A stretch of DNA of 64,000 bases from Pirellula staleyi DSM 6068 (lineage in GTDB: Bacteria > Planctomycetota > Planctomycetia > Pirellulales > Pirellulaceae): positions 1 to 64,000 of the forward strand of contig CAMCMB010000013.1 of assembly GCA_945875845.1 (NCBI GenBank), read 5' to 3'. The position numbers and the translations under genes were made by a program. The number at the start of each line of letters is the position of its first letter. Position 1 is the stretch's first letter. The notes beneath the pieces were generated by a model. That model was not told the origin of the DNA. It saw only the letters and a list, made by a program, of their open reading frames with translations, and searched no databases. Below are positions 9,280 through 17,980 of this stretch, in pieces.

Positions 9280-10647
9280 TTAAAGCATCGCCGCGATGTG
9301 GTTCTTCACTTCAGACACCACGGTTTCCCAGTCGCCGACTGCGGGTTGGCGAAAGAGTCGACAGGTCGGATACCAGGGGCTATCAGAGCGATTTTGCAAC
9401 CATCGCCAATCGGGAGTGAACCCCAATAACACACAGGTCGGACGAGCCAAGGCACATGCCAAATGGGCCATGGATGTGTCGCTCGTCACAATCAAATCAA
9501 GGTGCTGAATAATGGCAGCCGTATCCATGAATGCACCACTGCTTTGATCTATGTTTTCAGGGAGACAATAGATCTGTTTGCTCCCAGACCAGTTTTTGAG
9601 TTGCTCGACCCCTTTGTCGCGTTGCAAACTAACCAGTTGTATTCCATCGAGATCAGCCAGGGGAGTTAGTTTTTCGAGTGGTATCGATCGAAACATGTCC
9701 GCTTGGTGGTCCGCGTTTCCTTGCCATACTATGCCAACGCGAAGTTTGGCTTTCGGCAACGCGTTTGCCAGAGTATTTCTCCAATAACTGCTCAGTGAAT
9801 CGGAAACCTTCAGGTAGGGAACGGTGTTCGGCACATTCGTGTCATCGATCTGCAATATTCTGGCTGTATCCAACAACGAGCAGTGGTAATCGAATGAATG
9901 TTCGATTTGCAACGAGTTTGGAATGAGGTAGTCGATGCCTTGGCAACCCTGCAGCAACGCGAGCAATGCGGGCTGCATATGAACGATCGTCGTCGCACCC
10001 AGTTCTTTCAGTGTTTTAGCAAATCGAACGAAGTGAATCGTGTCGCCGAGTCCCTGTTCGCTGTAGAGCAGAACCGTCTTGCCAACAAGCGATTGCCCTG
10101 TCCACTTGGGTTGTTGGTAGCGATGTTGGATCGCTTCGCTGCATTGCCAGCGAAAGTCGTATTCTCGCCAACCGTCCTTGAAATTCCCTTGCAACAAGTG
10201 AATGACGCCCAAATTGCGATGCAACTCGGCATCGTTGGGGTTGAGCTGCATAGCTTGGTGATAGTACTGGAAAGCAAGGTCGATACGACCGGTCCAAGCG
10301 TGCAAGGTGCCTCGGTTGCGCAAGGCGTTGAAGTAGTCTGGTGAAAGGTCTAGCGCTCGCTGGAACGCTTCGTCCGCCTCCGCTACTCGCCCTAGGTATC
10401 TCAAAGAGTTCCCCATATTGTTGAGCGCAATCGGAAAACTCGGTTGCAACGCCAACGCGCGTTCATACGCCGCGACGGATTCGTCGTATCGACGCAGATC
10501 GTGCAATGCGATTCCTAAATAACACCAACCGTTGACGTGTTTCGGATCCCGTTCCACGATCGATCGGTAGACTTTTTCCGCCTGTGTTGCGTCGCCTTGC
10601 TGATGTGTTTGCCAGGTTTTTGCGAGAATCTCATCCGTAGTCGGCAT
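9280..10647 (-). CDS. TPR protein with heptosyltransferase-like glycosyltransferase domain
   Basis: The start is taken at the ATG at 10647 (MPTTDEIL), preceded by GCAGGAC at good spacing; the longer frame to 10740 adds 31 residues of no family character. Residues about 4-170 are four to five TPR units (for example WCYLGIALHDLRRYDESVAAYERALALQP). Residues about 190-455 resemble the GT9/heptosyltransferase fold common behind TPRs: EQGLGDTIHFVRFAKTL, VGIVWQGN, and VTSDTSMAHLACALARPTCVLLG near the C-terminus. It probably transfers a sugar to a protein or polysaccharide; donor and acceptor are unknown. Cytoplasmic, with no signal peptide or membrane segment. It faces away from the rpsB operon. Confidence 0.8.
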   Translation of the reverse strand: MPTTDEILAKTWQTHQQGDATQAEKVYRSIVERDPKHVNGWCYLGIALHDLRRYDESVAAYERALALQPSFPIALNNMGNSLRYLGRVAEADEAFQRALDLSPDYFNALRNRGTLHAWTGRIDLAFQYYHQAMQLNPNDAELHRNLGVIHLLQGNFKDGWREYDFRWQCSEAIQHRYQQPKWTGQSLVGKTVLLYSEQGLGDTIHFVRFAKTLKELGATTIVHMQPALLALLQGCQGIDYLIPNSLQIEHSFDYHCSLLDTARILQIDDTNVPNTVPYLKVSDSLSSYWRNTLANALPKAKLRVGIVWQGNADHQADMFRSIPLEKLTPLADLDGIQLVSLQRDKGVEQLKNWSGSKQIYCLPENIDQSSGAFMDTAAIIQHLDLIVTSDTSMAHLACALARPTCVLLGFTPDWRWLQNRSDSPWYPTCRLFRQPAVGDWETVVSEVKNHIAAML

Positions 10648-10740
10648 TTGCGTCCTGCAACCGTTCATAAATAGCGTGGGGAATCGAATGGGACAGACAT
10701 GTCGATCGAGACTTAGATCCGTATAACCCTTAGAAATCAT

Positions 10741-11039
10741 GGAAATAGAATTCTACAATTGATTCGGGTGGAGGAATACTAGGCCAGGAGAGGCTCAAAA
10801 TTCGTCTTTTCGATTGACGACAAACACCCTTTGCCGCTACGCTTTGCGTTCGGGTAAATTTGCAGACGTCGTTTTTGCGTTGAATTATTCGCATTGCGTC
10901 TCCATAACCCGCAAAGAATCGCATTCCTGTTTAAGCAGAAGGACGCTTATACGCTACGGTGTTGAAAGCGTCCTGTGCTCGGTTGATTGCCAATCGACCG
11001 ATGTATTGCTTTGGAGATGCACAAAAAAGAGGAAATTTC
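10741..11039. other. Divergent control region and rpsB leader
   Basis: About 300 bp between the divergent glycosyltransferase gene and rpsB. It must carry the rpsB-tsf promoter, but no clear -35/-10 pair stands out. The last 100 bases before rpsB include a perfect 9-bp stem-loop listed separately. Confidence 0.5.
10940..10974 (+). promoter_or_regulatory. Stem-loop in the rpsB leader
   Basis: AGGACGCTT (10940-10948) pairs perfectly with AAGCGTCCT (10966-10974) across a 17-nt loop, 65 bases before the rpsB start. Ribosomal protein operons are often autoregulated through leader RNA structures, and S2 leaders are known in other bacteria. Its role here is inference. Confidence 0.4.
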
Positions 11040-11801
11040 ATGGCAAACGAACTAGTACAAAAACTTATCGAAGCCGGTGCGCACTTTGGACACCGTGTCA
11101 GTCGCTGGAATCCTAAGATGGAGCCTTACATCTATGGACGAAAGAACTTAATTCACATCATCGACATTCGCGAAACGCTTCGCGGGATGTTGCGAGCCAA
11201 GAAATACTTGAACCAGGTAGCCAACGGCGGCTCGCTCATTTTGTTTGTAGGTACAAAGCGTCAAGCGTCTGAAGTGATCCAACGAGAAGCTACCCGATGC
11301 GGTATGCCCTTCGTCAGCGAACGCTGGCTTGGTGGTGCGTTGACCAACTTCCGCACCATTCGCGATCGAATGGCTCGACTGGAAGAGCTGGAAACGATCA
11401 TGAATTCCGAAAAAATCAATCAATACTCCAAGAAGATGCAATCTTCTCTGAAGCGTGAGTATCGAAAGATCTACCGAAACTTGAACGGTCTTCGGTCATT
11501 GAATCGCTTGCCGGAGTGCTTGGTCATCGTGGATCCCAAGAAGGAGAAGAACGCCGTCCGTGAAGCCAAGTGCTTGGGAATTACGACAGTTGCCTTGATC
11601 GATACCGATTGCGACCCTACTCAAATCGATTTGCCGATTCCGGGCAACGATGACGGCATACGATCGATTGATTTGATTATGAAGCAATTGGCGGATGCGA
11701 TTTTGGCTGGCAAATCGGAAAACCCAGAACTTCAAAAGACAATGGGCAATGCGCCTGATCCAACCAGCGAAATGGTTGCCAAAGCGGAAGGCATGGCATA
11801 G
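11040..11801 (+). CDS. rpsB: 30S ribosomal protein S2
   Basis: Structural protein of the small ribosomal subunit. The start is set at the ATG at 11040 ([19 protein letters not shown]), which follows AAAGAGGAAATTTC; the in-frame upstream extension to 10959 is not S2-like. The 253-aa product shows the S2 signatures [39 protein letters not shown] and the PDP-type strand [14 protein letters not shown], plus [10 protein letters not shown] read here as [10 protein letters not shown]. It is followed 96 bases later by tsf, the usual rpsB-tsf pairing. Confidence 0.98.
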   Translation: MANELVQKLIEAGAHFGHRVSRWNPKMEPYIYGRKNLIHIIDIRETLRGMLRAKKYLNQVANGGSLILFVGTKRQASEVIQREATRCGMPFVSERWLGGALTNFRTIRDRMARLEELETIMNSEKINQYSKKMQSSLKREYRKIYRNLNGLRSLNRLPECLVIVDPKKEKNAVREAKCLGITTVALIDTDCDPTQIDLPIPGNDDGIRSIDLIMKQLADAILAGKSENPELQKTMGNAPDPTSEMVAKAEGMA

Positions 11802-11897
11802 TTTTTCGCTCGATAGGAGTTCTACACGTGTTAGGCGATTGGTCCTAACATATCGTTCATATATGGTTGTTCATTCGTTTTAGGGAGAGTTTGGAAA

Positions 11898-12737
11898 ATG
11901 GCAGAAATCTCTGCTTCCGCCGTGAAAGCGCTGCGTGAAAGAACTGGTTTGCCTCTCATGGAATGCAAGGCCGCACTGACCGAAGCCGGCGGTGATGAAG
12001 CCAAGGCCGTCGCCATCCTCCGGGAAAAAGGGGTCAAAGCCCGCGACAAAAGTGCCGATCGCGAAACTGCTTTTGGTCGTTTCGGTCTCTTTGCTGGCAG
12101 CGACAAACCTGCCGGGGCGATGGTCGAACTTAAGTGTGAAAGCGCGCCTGTGGCTGGCCATTCGGAATTCATCCAATTGGCCAACGATCTGGCACAAGCC
12201 CTTGCAACTAGCAACGCGAAAAGCGTGGACGCATTGCTTGCACAACCCTCACCGACCAAAGCTGGAATGACGGTTGGAGAGCAGAAAGACGAACTCTTTA
12301 ATCGAATTCGAGAAAAATTTGAGATTGGCCGAATGATTCGGGTGGATGGCGCGTGCGGTGGCTACAGCCACAACGCAACCACGGTCTCCGGCGTTTTGGT
12401 ATCGCTAACTAGCGGTTCCAATGACTCTGCGGCCCGCGATATCGCCATGCACATCGCAGCCATGCGACCCGCAGCATTGTCCTCCAGTGAGCTGGATCCA
12501 GCCGTCGTTGAAACGGAACGCAAGGTCTTGCGGGAGCTCGCACTCAAGGAAGGCAAGCCTGAAGCGATTGTGGACAAGATGGTCGAAGGTAGGCTCAAAC
12601 AGTTTTTCGCCGAACGCGTTTTGCTCGATCAAGCGTTTGTCAAAGACGATAAGCTATCGGTTGGTCAGTACGCCAAAAGCCATGGATTAGAGATCAGCAA
12701 GTTCGTTCATTACGTTCTTGGCGAAACATCGGCCTAG
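11898..12737 (+). CDS. tsf: Translation elongation factor Ts
   Basis: Nucleotide exchange factor that releases GDP from EF-Tu. The 279-aa product begins with the conserved UBA-like N-terminal domain (VKALRERTGLPLMECKAAL, residues about 8-26; then GGDEAKAVAILREKG). The EF-Tu contact region with HIAAMRPAALSSSELD follows (about 172-187), then the C-terminal FAERVLLDQAFVKD motif. The SD-like AGGGAGAG lies about 11 bases before the ATG. The usual downstream genes pyrH and frr are not here; csrA follows after 311 bp. Confidence 0.98.
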   Translation: MAEISASAVKALRERTGLPLMECKAALTEAGGDEAKAVAILREKGVKARDKSADRETAFGRFGLFAGSDKPAGAMVELKCESAPVAGHSEFIQLANDLAQALATSNAKSVDALLAQPSPTKAGMTVGEQKDELFNRIREKFEIGRMIRVDGACGGYSHNATTVSGVLVSLTSGSNDSAARDIAMHIAAMRPAALSSSELDPAVVETERKVLRELALKEGKPEAIVDKMVEGRLKQFFAERVLLDQAFVKDDKLSVGQYAKSHGLEISKFVHYVLGETSA

Positions 12738-12740
12738 TTC

Positions 12741-12778
12741 TTTCGCCCCGAATGGGGCAGTAACATCTTAGCCCAGGG
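12741..12778 (+). repeat. CGCCCCGAATGGGGC repeat, short copy
   Basis: TTTCGCCCCGAATGGGGCAG, then TAACATCTTAGCCCAGGG. The reverse complement of 51301-51340 matches with about three differences. The hairpin directly follows the tsf stop and could act in transcript ending, but no U-run follows. Confidence 0.75.
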
Positions 12779-12877
12779 AATTATTGAGTTTAGTGAGCAA
12801 GCACACAATATGGAGTCGTGCTTGCTGCATGTTTGCATGAAGTGAAGAAAAGCAAATTCCGTGGCGTTAAAGACAGA

Positions 12878-12885
12878 ACAGGAGG
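12878..12885 (+). promoter_or_regulatory. Possible CsrA-binding site upstream of csrA
   Basis: ACAGGAGG matches the core of the known CsrA RNA consensus (ACARGGA). It lies about 165 bases before csrA, and a second GGA is in the csrA ribosome-binding site AAAAGGAG. It would fit autoregulation if the csrA transcript starts upstream; this is inferred. Confidence 0.25.
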
Positions 12886-13048
12886 TCCTGGCGGAAAGCG
12901 ACATGTCTCAATGATTCGCTTGCATTCTGCCGCCGATACTCAGCTTGTGCCTTAAACCTGGATGCAAGTCTGGGACTGGCACAGCGCACTTGTTCAGATC
13001 CAAACCTGTTGCACTGGATGCAACCGAAACGAAGAAAAGGAGTCTCCA

Positions 13049-13273
13049 ATGCTTGTACTCTCGCGACATCGAGATGAAAGCATCATGATCGGCGATGATG
13101 TTGTTATCACGATCGTGGACATTCGTGGGGATAAAGTGCGGCTTGGTATCGAAGCCCCAAACGATATTCCTGTCCACAGACAAGAAGTCTATGAAGCGAT
13201 AAAACGTGAGAATCGCAAAGCGAATCACATTCAACCGGCTGAACTACGCGGCCTCAAAGAAGATCGTCCCTAG
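13049..13273 (+). CDS. csrA: Carbon storage regulator CsrA
   Basis: Small dimeric RNA-binding protein that controls translation and mRNA stability, often of flagellar and carbon genes. The ATG at 13049 is chosen because AAAAGGAGTCTCCA just before it is the best Shine-Dalgarno site in the window and [16 protein letters not shown] is the canonical CsrA start; the frame extending to 12962 is not. The 74-aa product keeps the [22 protein letters not shown] core with the RNA-contact arginine in VHR. A strong intrinsic terminator follows at 13372. Autoregulation is plausible because the SD itself holds a GGA. Confidence 0.97.
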   Translation: MLVLSRHRDESIMIGDDVVITIVDIRGDKVRLGIEAPNDIPVHRQEVYEAIKRENRKANHIQPAELRGLKEDRP

Positions 13274-13371
13274 ACGGTCCCTCGTTTTCAGCCACGTGTT
13301 CGCAAGAAACGTAGTTGGAGCCGATTGACCGGTCGTTCCCAAAACTGAGGTAAAACTCAGGACAGATACGC

Positions 13372-13436
13372 GACAAGCCTCGGATTGAATACGTGAATGC
13401 AACTGATTCACAAACAATCCGAGGCTTGTCACTTTT
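13372..13436 (+). terminator. Intrinsic terminator after csrA
   Basis: GACAAGCCTCGGATTG (13372-13387) pairs perfectly with CAATCCGAGGCTTGTC (13415-13430), a 16-bp stem followed by ACTTTTTCC. The right arm overlaps the stop codon of the convergent RNase HII-like gene. Confidence 0.9.
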
Positions 13437-14436
13437 TCCGCCACCAAAGTGAACGCTCTAACAGCATCGACGATGCGGTGGATTCAATTTGGCCAGCAAA
13501 TCGCATCGCATCGACGTAGTATCCGGCCGTAGGTTCGATTCCACCGGCAACCCTCGAATTCCAAAACGTATTGAGACGTCCCATCAGTACCTCGCGTGTC
13601 CATTTCGCTAGGATCGATGCAGCGGCAGAGGGAAATAGGGAGTCCCCGTCCACCTGGAATTGAATTTGCATCGCATTCCCATTCCAACAGGATGAGTAAC
13701 GGCTGCACTTGGCTCCCTCGAGGAGGATCGAAAACATTTCTTGGTCAAAGCAGTGGGACAACAAGCTCTGATATCGATTGCGTCCGCCATGCTTGTCGCA
13801 GTAAATCTCGACTGGTTCGTGGGGCTGCACAAAGCCGGCGATCACGTTTCGAACGAGTTTGAGTGAGGTCTCGCTCAGCAATGACGATTTATTGCCAAGG
13901 ATATCGACTTGGCGATTGAATTCAGGTTCGTCGAGAACACGCATTTGGATTCCGACGAGTCGCGTCGAAAGGGATCGAAGCTTCGCAGATGCGTTCGCAA
14001 AATAGGCTGCGGTATCGGCAACGATTGACTTAAGCTGTTCGTCTTGGTTCGACTGCTCTTTGGCACACCCGTCAACGGCATACCAAGCGACGCGATGCAA
14101 TCTCTCCCAATCGTGTTTGGCCCAATCCGCAAAGACAGTATTCCAATCCAGTGTGCCATTGCCTTGGAGTTCGCACCATTGAAACGCAGCGCCGAGGCAA
14201 AGTCCTTGCTTGCCGAAGCGGTCCTTGTTGATCTTCTTTGAGTCACCGATAGGGACGTGGGACGAGCCCGGTTTGATTGGCTTGGCAAAGAACTCTGGTT
14301 CAAGCAGCTTCGACATGGTTTCGACTTGGAAATCGCAAGGAACACGCCAAGCGGTCGCGCAGATGGTGAGCGGCCCCATGCTCGGTCCGTATCCTGCTTC
14401 GTCGACTCCGATGACAAGCTTGGTCGCCTGCATCAA
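13429..14436 (-). CDS. Divergent RNase HII-like protein
   Basis: A 335-aa cytoplasmic protein with an RNase H fold signature: IGVDEAGYGPSMGPLTI (residues about 9-25) corresponds to the DEAGRG motif of RNase HII, SDSKK-like DSKKINKDR follows, CDKHGGRNRY (about 215-224) carries the third acidic residue, and SAAASILAKWTRE (about 275-287) matches the conserved helix with the last catalytic Asp/Glu region. It is about 100 residues longer than typical RNase HII, with an insert between about 80 and 190, so it may be a planctomycete lineage paralogue acting on RNA/DNA hybrids. Its ATG overlaps the stop of the upstream 1016-aa gene by four bases, implying coupled translation. Confidence 0.7.
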   Translation of the reverse strand: MMQATKLVIGVDEAGYGPSMGPLTICATAWRVPCDFQVETMSKLLEPEFFAKPIKPGSSHVPIGDSKKINKDRFGKQGLCLGAAFQWCELQGNGTLDWNTVFADWAKHDWERLHRVAWYAVDGCAKEQSNQDEQLKSIVADTAAYFANASAKLRSLSTRLVGIQMRVLDEPEFNRQVDILGNKSSLLSETSLKLVRNVIAGFVQPHEPVEIYCDKHGGRNRYQSLLSHCFDQEMFSILLEGAKCSRYSSCWNGNAMQIQFQVDGDSLFPSAAASILAKWTREVLMGRLNTFWNSRVAGGIEPTAGYYVDAMRFAGQIESTASSMLLERSLWWRKK

Positions 14437-17400
14437 AAGCTCTTTCGCGTCTCTGTGGGCGGATTCTCTTTGCCCTTCGCAGGGTTCTTCTCCGACTTTG
14501 GTTTGTCACCTTGGAAGAACTGGAATGGGAGACTAAACAAATCGAGCTTCATTTTTGGAAGCGAATCGGAATCGGGTTTTTCGGCGGGTGCCTCGGGTGC
14601 CGGTAACGGTATCGGTTCAATGTCGATCGTCCCAACAACAATCAGGCGTTCGGGCAACTGGGTTAAGTGTAAATTGGCTCCTCGAAACCATTCTAGCCAA
14701 GGGGCTTTGTAGTCAGGCGGGGGCAAGCATTTTGTCGAATCGAATCCCATATGAGTGGTGGCAGGGGAGCCCGAAGTTGAGTTCATCATGCGGAGCTGCG
14801 TTGGCCACCCAGTGGTCGTCCACACGTTAGAATCCAAAACGTATCGCCCTCCCAGTGAGCACTGCAACTTTGCATCCAGCAGCCCTTCGGCAACTGCGAG
14901 TGAATCGCTAGCCGGGACTTTGAGTTGCGATTGCAAAGAATCCAACAACATAAGATTCCCTCTAGTCGTTTGGGCTGCAAGTCGAAACCAGTACGTATTA
15001 AACCAAGCGGAAAGCTTACTCTTTTCCAGTTCACCAATTCGGAGTCTACCCTGCGCGAAATCCTCCGCAGGGATAGGGCGCAATTGCATGGCACAGTTCT
15101 CCAAAATGGATCGATCAAACGATAGGACACTAAAACCACCTAGTTGCCAACGCCATGCGCCGACGAGCAAACGAGAGAAACCCATCGTATCGGGCGGCCC
15201 GCCTCCCAGCCCCAACGGCAACCGATCCAAATAGCCAGGGCGTGGCCAGGCCCCCAGGTAGGCAGGTAGCGACTGCAGCGTCCTGAGCGTCGCAAGCAAC
15301 CCTTTGGTTTCGCCCGGCACTGGTGGCACCAAATCCTTCAGGCCCGTAAACATCACATGGTCAGGCGAAAACGATTTCGCAGTGCTCACGCCTGCCAAAT
15401 GAACTTGGCAATTGATGACGTCGTCGGGCGGAAGCTGAATCTCGGTGCGGACTGGCGAAGCTAACATGCTGGAAAGCCAGCCATATTTCTCACTTCCCAG
15501 CGGAGCCACATACGCTTCGATCGCTAAGCGTTCCACTTGATCATTGGTGTCGCGAGCATATCGACGTACCCCTACCATCAGCGGATCCGTCTGTTGCCAT
15601 TGCGTGGCGTAAAAGGACGCTTGATCTCGATACGCTTGTGCTTCCTCGACCGAACATTCCGTAATAGGCACGTCTGCGATAGGCAAAAAGCTACCTCTTT
15701 TTCCTCGCATTGAATCGTGCCAACTGCCGGAATAGGCAAGCGTTTGCGAACCATCGACGCGGTTTTGAAATGAGGGTGGCAGATACCCATCCGCAATCAA
15801 TCGATCGATATCGGGAACGCTGGGAGTGACACCCGTTTCGGCGGTGGAGGTCAGGCTAGCCATTTCCGCAATTTCGATAGCCGCTATCGCCCTGAGGCGA
15901 CGACGCAGTTCAATCTGGTACTGGGGTGATACGATATTGCGGAAGAATTCCGAAGACAGGTAAACGAAAATATCGTATTTGTGCTCAAGCGGCATCATCA
16001 ATCTGGCAAAGCGAAATGCCCTAGAGTCACCCAGCGAGGGCTCTCCACCGTGAACCTCGAGAAATCGTTCAACCAATCGTCGGCTGGATGTGACGAATAC
16101 GTACTGGCCTCGGTCGACCATAAACGAACGAACTTGATTGTCGGGGGTGCTCAACAAAGAAACTTGGGCGCCACCCATTTCCACCATTTCCAATTTGCAG
16201 CCTATGTTGCTAAGTTGCTTGGTAGCCGCACTGCGTTCTTGAGCTAACGAGGTCTTCAACAACGCAACATTTTTGGCTTCAAACAACACGCCAAGCGACG
16301 GGCCTTCTTGCAAGTAAAGATCCTGGCCGATGATGGCCATATCGCCAATGATGGAATCGCCAAAAAGCTTTGCGACCATGGTCGTTTTGGTATTGAGCAA
16401 TCTCTCCATTCGTCGATTCGTCTCGTAATTGAAACCTCGGAGAACGGCCATCTGAGCAAGATCGCCACCTCGAGTTTGGCTTAGCTCTTGAAACCATAGA
16501 TAATTGCTGAAGCTTGCAAATCGCAGATAATAGCACTCGGGCGGCACCATCTTGGAAATCGGCTCTATCTCTAGGTCGAGAGGTGTGTCCGGGGCAGGAA
16601 CAGTGACCCAGCGAGGCGAAGCAGGGGTCGGCACAATCCTGAAATCGCTCGATTGCTGCGGTCGAAGGGAGTCTTGCCGAATTTCAGCGCGAAGCGATTC
16701 GACGCCAGCGACAAGTGCAATCGTCTGGAGTGGGTCGGACGGATTCGGCTTCGAAGCATCGCCGCTTTTGATCAACTTGGGCAACGGGAATCCGTATCGA
16801 TACGCCAGAATTTGGGTCAAGTAAGTTTCGACGATCGTAGGGTAATCGCTACGCTCAATCTGTTTCTTGGCTTGTTGCACATAGCCGTCCCACCAAGATC
16901 GAAGCAGCGCCTGAAACGGAGGAGAATACGCGATCAAAGACCTATAGACCGAGCTTGGGGGAGTCGCTGTATTCGGCGGCCAGTCAACCCCCTTGGTCGG
17001 CTTGACATCCACTGTCGTCGAGAGATCACCTGAGATGCGAACTTGAAACGGTTCGCTGCCTCGGAATAAGAACTGAACACGGATGATCTCAGGCGGGTCA
17101 ATCTGTTCTCTCGCGTTTTGAATAGCCGATCGAAGGCGCTGGATGAGGGCACCATTTCCGACAATCGGGCGATCGCCCTGTCGTCCAGTATTAACGTCCG
17201 GCGGATCGCTCGTCAACAAATCGACTGCCGGAAACATAATCCGACCGTCGGCATCGCTGACGACAATACGGAGCGACGCGGTGGATTCGACTTGGCCGGC
17301 CGGTATCATCAACCGAGCTACACCATAAGGCGTTCCGGCGATCGCCTCGAACTGTCCCGGAATATTCTGGCCGAATAGCAAGGTGACCGGGCCGAATAGC

Positions 17401-17483
17401 AAAATGACTGGATAGAAGAGCAATGTCACGCATACGAGCAGAAATGCTAGCGAACGGCGTGGGTGGTAATTGAAGAGAACCAT
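14433..17483 (-). CDS. Large exported or membrane-anchored protein of unknown function
   Basis: A 1016-aa product with an N-terminal hydrophobic stretch (about 10-38) that contains an in-frame near-repeat, YPVILLFGPVTLLFGQ, then a long mixed sequence lacking cysteines that would suggest hemes. No domain is recognised; segments such as WPPNTATPPSSVYRSLIAYSPPF and LEHKYDIFVYLSSEFFRNI look like planctomycete-specific secreted proteins. Near the C-terminus a Pro/Lys-rich tail (PAPEAPAEKPDSD) precedes a basic end. It is probably anchored in the cytoplasmic membrane and faces outwards. It is coupled to the RNase HII-like gene by an ATGA overlap, but a shared function is not obvious. Confidence 0.6.
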   Translation of the reverse strand: MVLFNYHPRRSLAFLLVCVTLLFYPVILLFGPVTLLFGQNIPGQFEAIAGTPYGVARLMIPAGQVESTASLRIVVSDADGRIMFPAVDLLTSDPPDVNTGRQGDRPIVGNGALIQRLRSAIQNAREQIDPPEIIRVQFLFRGSEPFQVRISGDLSTTVDVKPTKGVDWPPNTATPPSSVYRSLIAYSPPFQALLRSWWDGYVQQAKKQIERSDYPTIVETYLTQILAYRYGFPLPKLIKSGDASKPNPSDPLQTIALVAGVESLRAEIRQDSLRPQQSSDFRIVPTPASPRWVTVPAPDTPLDLEIEPISKMVPPECYYLRFASFSNYLWFQELSQTRGGDLAQMAVLRGFNYETNRRMERLLNTKTTMVAKLFGDSIIGDMAIIGQDLYLQEGPSLGVLFEAKNVALLKTSLAQERSAATKQLSNIGCKLEMVEMGGAQVSLLSTPDNQVRSFMVDRGQYVFVTSSRRLVERFLEVHGGEPSLGDSRAFRFARLMMPLEHKYDIFVYLSSEFFRNIVSPQYQIELRRRLRAIAAIEIAEMASLTSTAETGVTPSVPDIDRLIADGYLPPSFQNRVDGSQTLAYSGSWHDSMRGKRGSFLPIADVPITECSVEEAQAYRDQASFYATQWQQTDPLMVGVRRYARDTNDQVERLAIEAYVAPLGSEKYGWLSSMLASPVRTEIQLPPDDVINCQVHLAGVSTAKSFSPDHVMFTGLKDLVPPVPGETKGLLATLRTLQSLPAYLGAWPRPGYLDRLPLGLGGGPPDTMGFSRLLVGAWRWQLGGFSVLSFDRSILENCAMQLRPIPAEDFAQGRLRIGELEKSKLSAWFNTYWFRLAAQTTRGNLMLLDSLQSQLKVPASDSLAVAEGLLDAKLQCSLGGRYVLDSNVWTTTGWPTQLRMMNSTSGSPATTHMGFDSTKCLPPPDYKAPWLEWFRGANLHLTQLPERLIVVGTIDIEPIPLPAPEAPAEKPDSDSLPKMKLDLFSLPFQFFQGDKPKSEKNPAKGKENPPTETRKSF

Positions 17484-17586
17484 CGACCGACTCGATTCCG
17501 TTGGGGGTTGAAGGCGACCGTTTATTGTCGCGATTCAAGGATAGAGGGCAAGTCACTCAATTTATAGCAATCAGCCATTGGGCGTT

Positions 17587-17637
17587 AGCGGGCCGTTAAT
17601 TTAAGCGGGCCGTTAATTTAAGCGGGCCGTTAATTTA
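17587..17637. repeat. Three tandem 17-bp units
   Basis: AGCGGGCCGTTAATTTA three times, exact. The unit is a variant of the MITE-like element's end (CGGGCTGTTGATTTA), so this looks like local amplification of that terminus. Confidence 0.9.
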
Positions 17638-17751
17638 ACGGTACGACGGACTTCCTAGTCCGTCGAATTCCCCAACAACGGACTTGCCCCAACGACGGAC
17701 TTGGAAATCCGTCTTACCGCCATTACCCAATAACGACTTCACTAAATCAAC
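17629..17751 (+). repeat. MITE-like element, copy 2
   Basis: Runs from GTTAATTTA to TAAATCAAC. It shares GTACGACGGACTT..AGTCCGTC and CCCAATAACGACTTCACTAAATC with copy 1, and carries an extra ACGGACTTGCCCCA insert in the middle. Confidence 0.85.
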
Positions 17752-17980
17752 AAGCCGCTAACGCGTTCCGGCTGATTAAGAGGGCGGAAACATTCCTCCC
17801 TGCCGATCGCCTCGAAGTCCCCAAAAATCAACATTTTAAAAAGTCCATTAAAAAAATCTTAAAGTTGCATCCGGTCGGTTGACCCACCCGTATACTTAGG
17901 CATCGGCTCGCGACCGTCGACACATCTGCTTTGATCTATGTCAAAGCAACCTCACAACACTCAGTACGGAAGATAGTTTA

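Larger units (their letters stand above)
12738..13048. other. Intergenic stretch between tsf and csrA
   Basis: 311 bp with a repeat at 12741-12778 (CGCCCC-GAAT-GGGGC hairpin plus TAGCCCAGGG), also seen at 51261-51340, and a possible CsrA-type site at 12878-12885. No gene is supported here. Confidence 0.5.
17484..17980. other. Divergent gap with repeats upstream of the FAS1 gene
   Basis: About 500 bp. It contains a triple 17-bp repeat (17587-17637) fused to MITE-like copy 2 (17629-17751), then an AT-rich tract (17830-17870) before the FAS1 gene that probably contains its promoter. TATACT at 17891-17896 could be a -10, but no -35 is at correct spacing. Confidence 0.5.

Noticed and set aside
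9109-9429. Plus-strand frame RARQEPRTPDE... after prpD
   Set aside because: It runs through the GEAPAEP and 38-bp repeats and then antisense to the glycosyltransferase gene.
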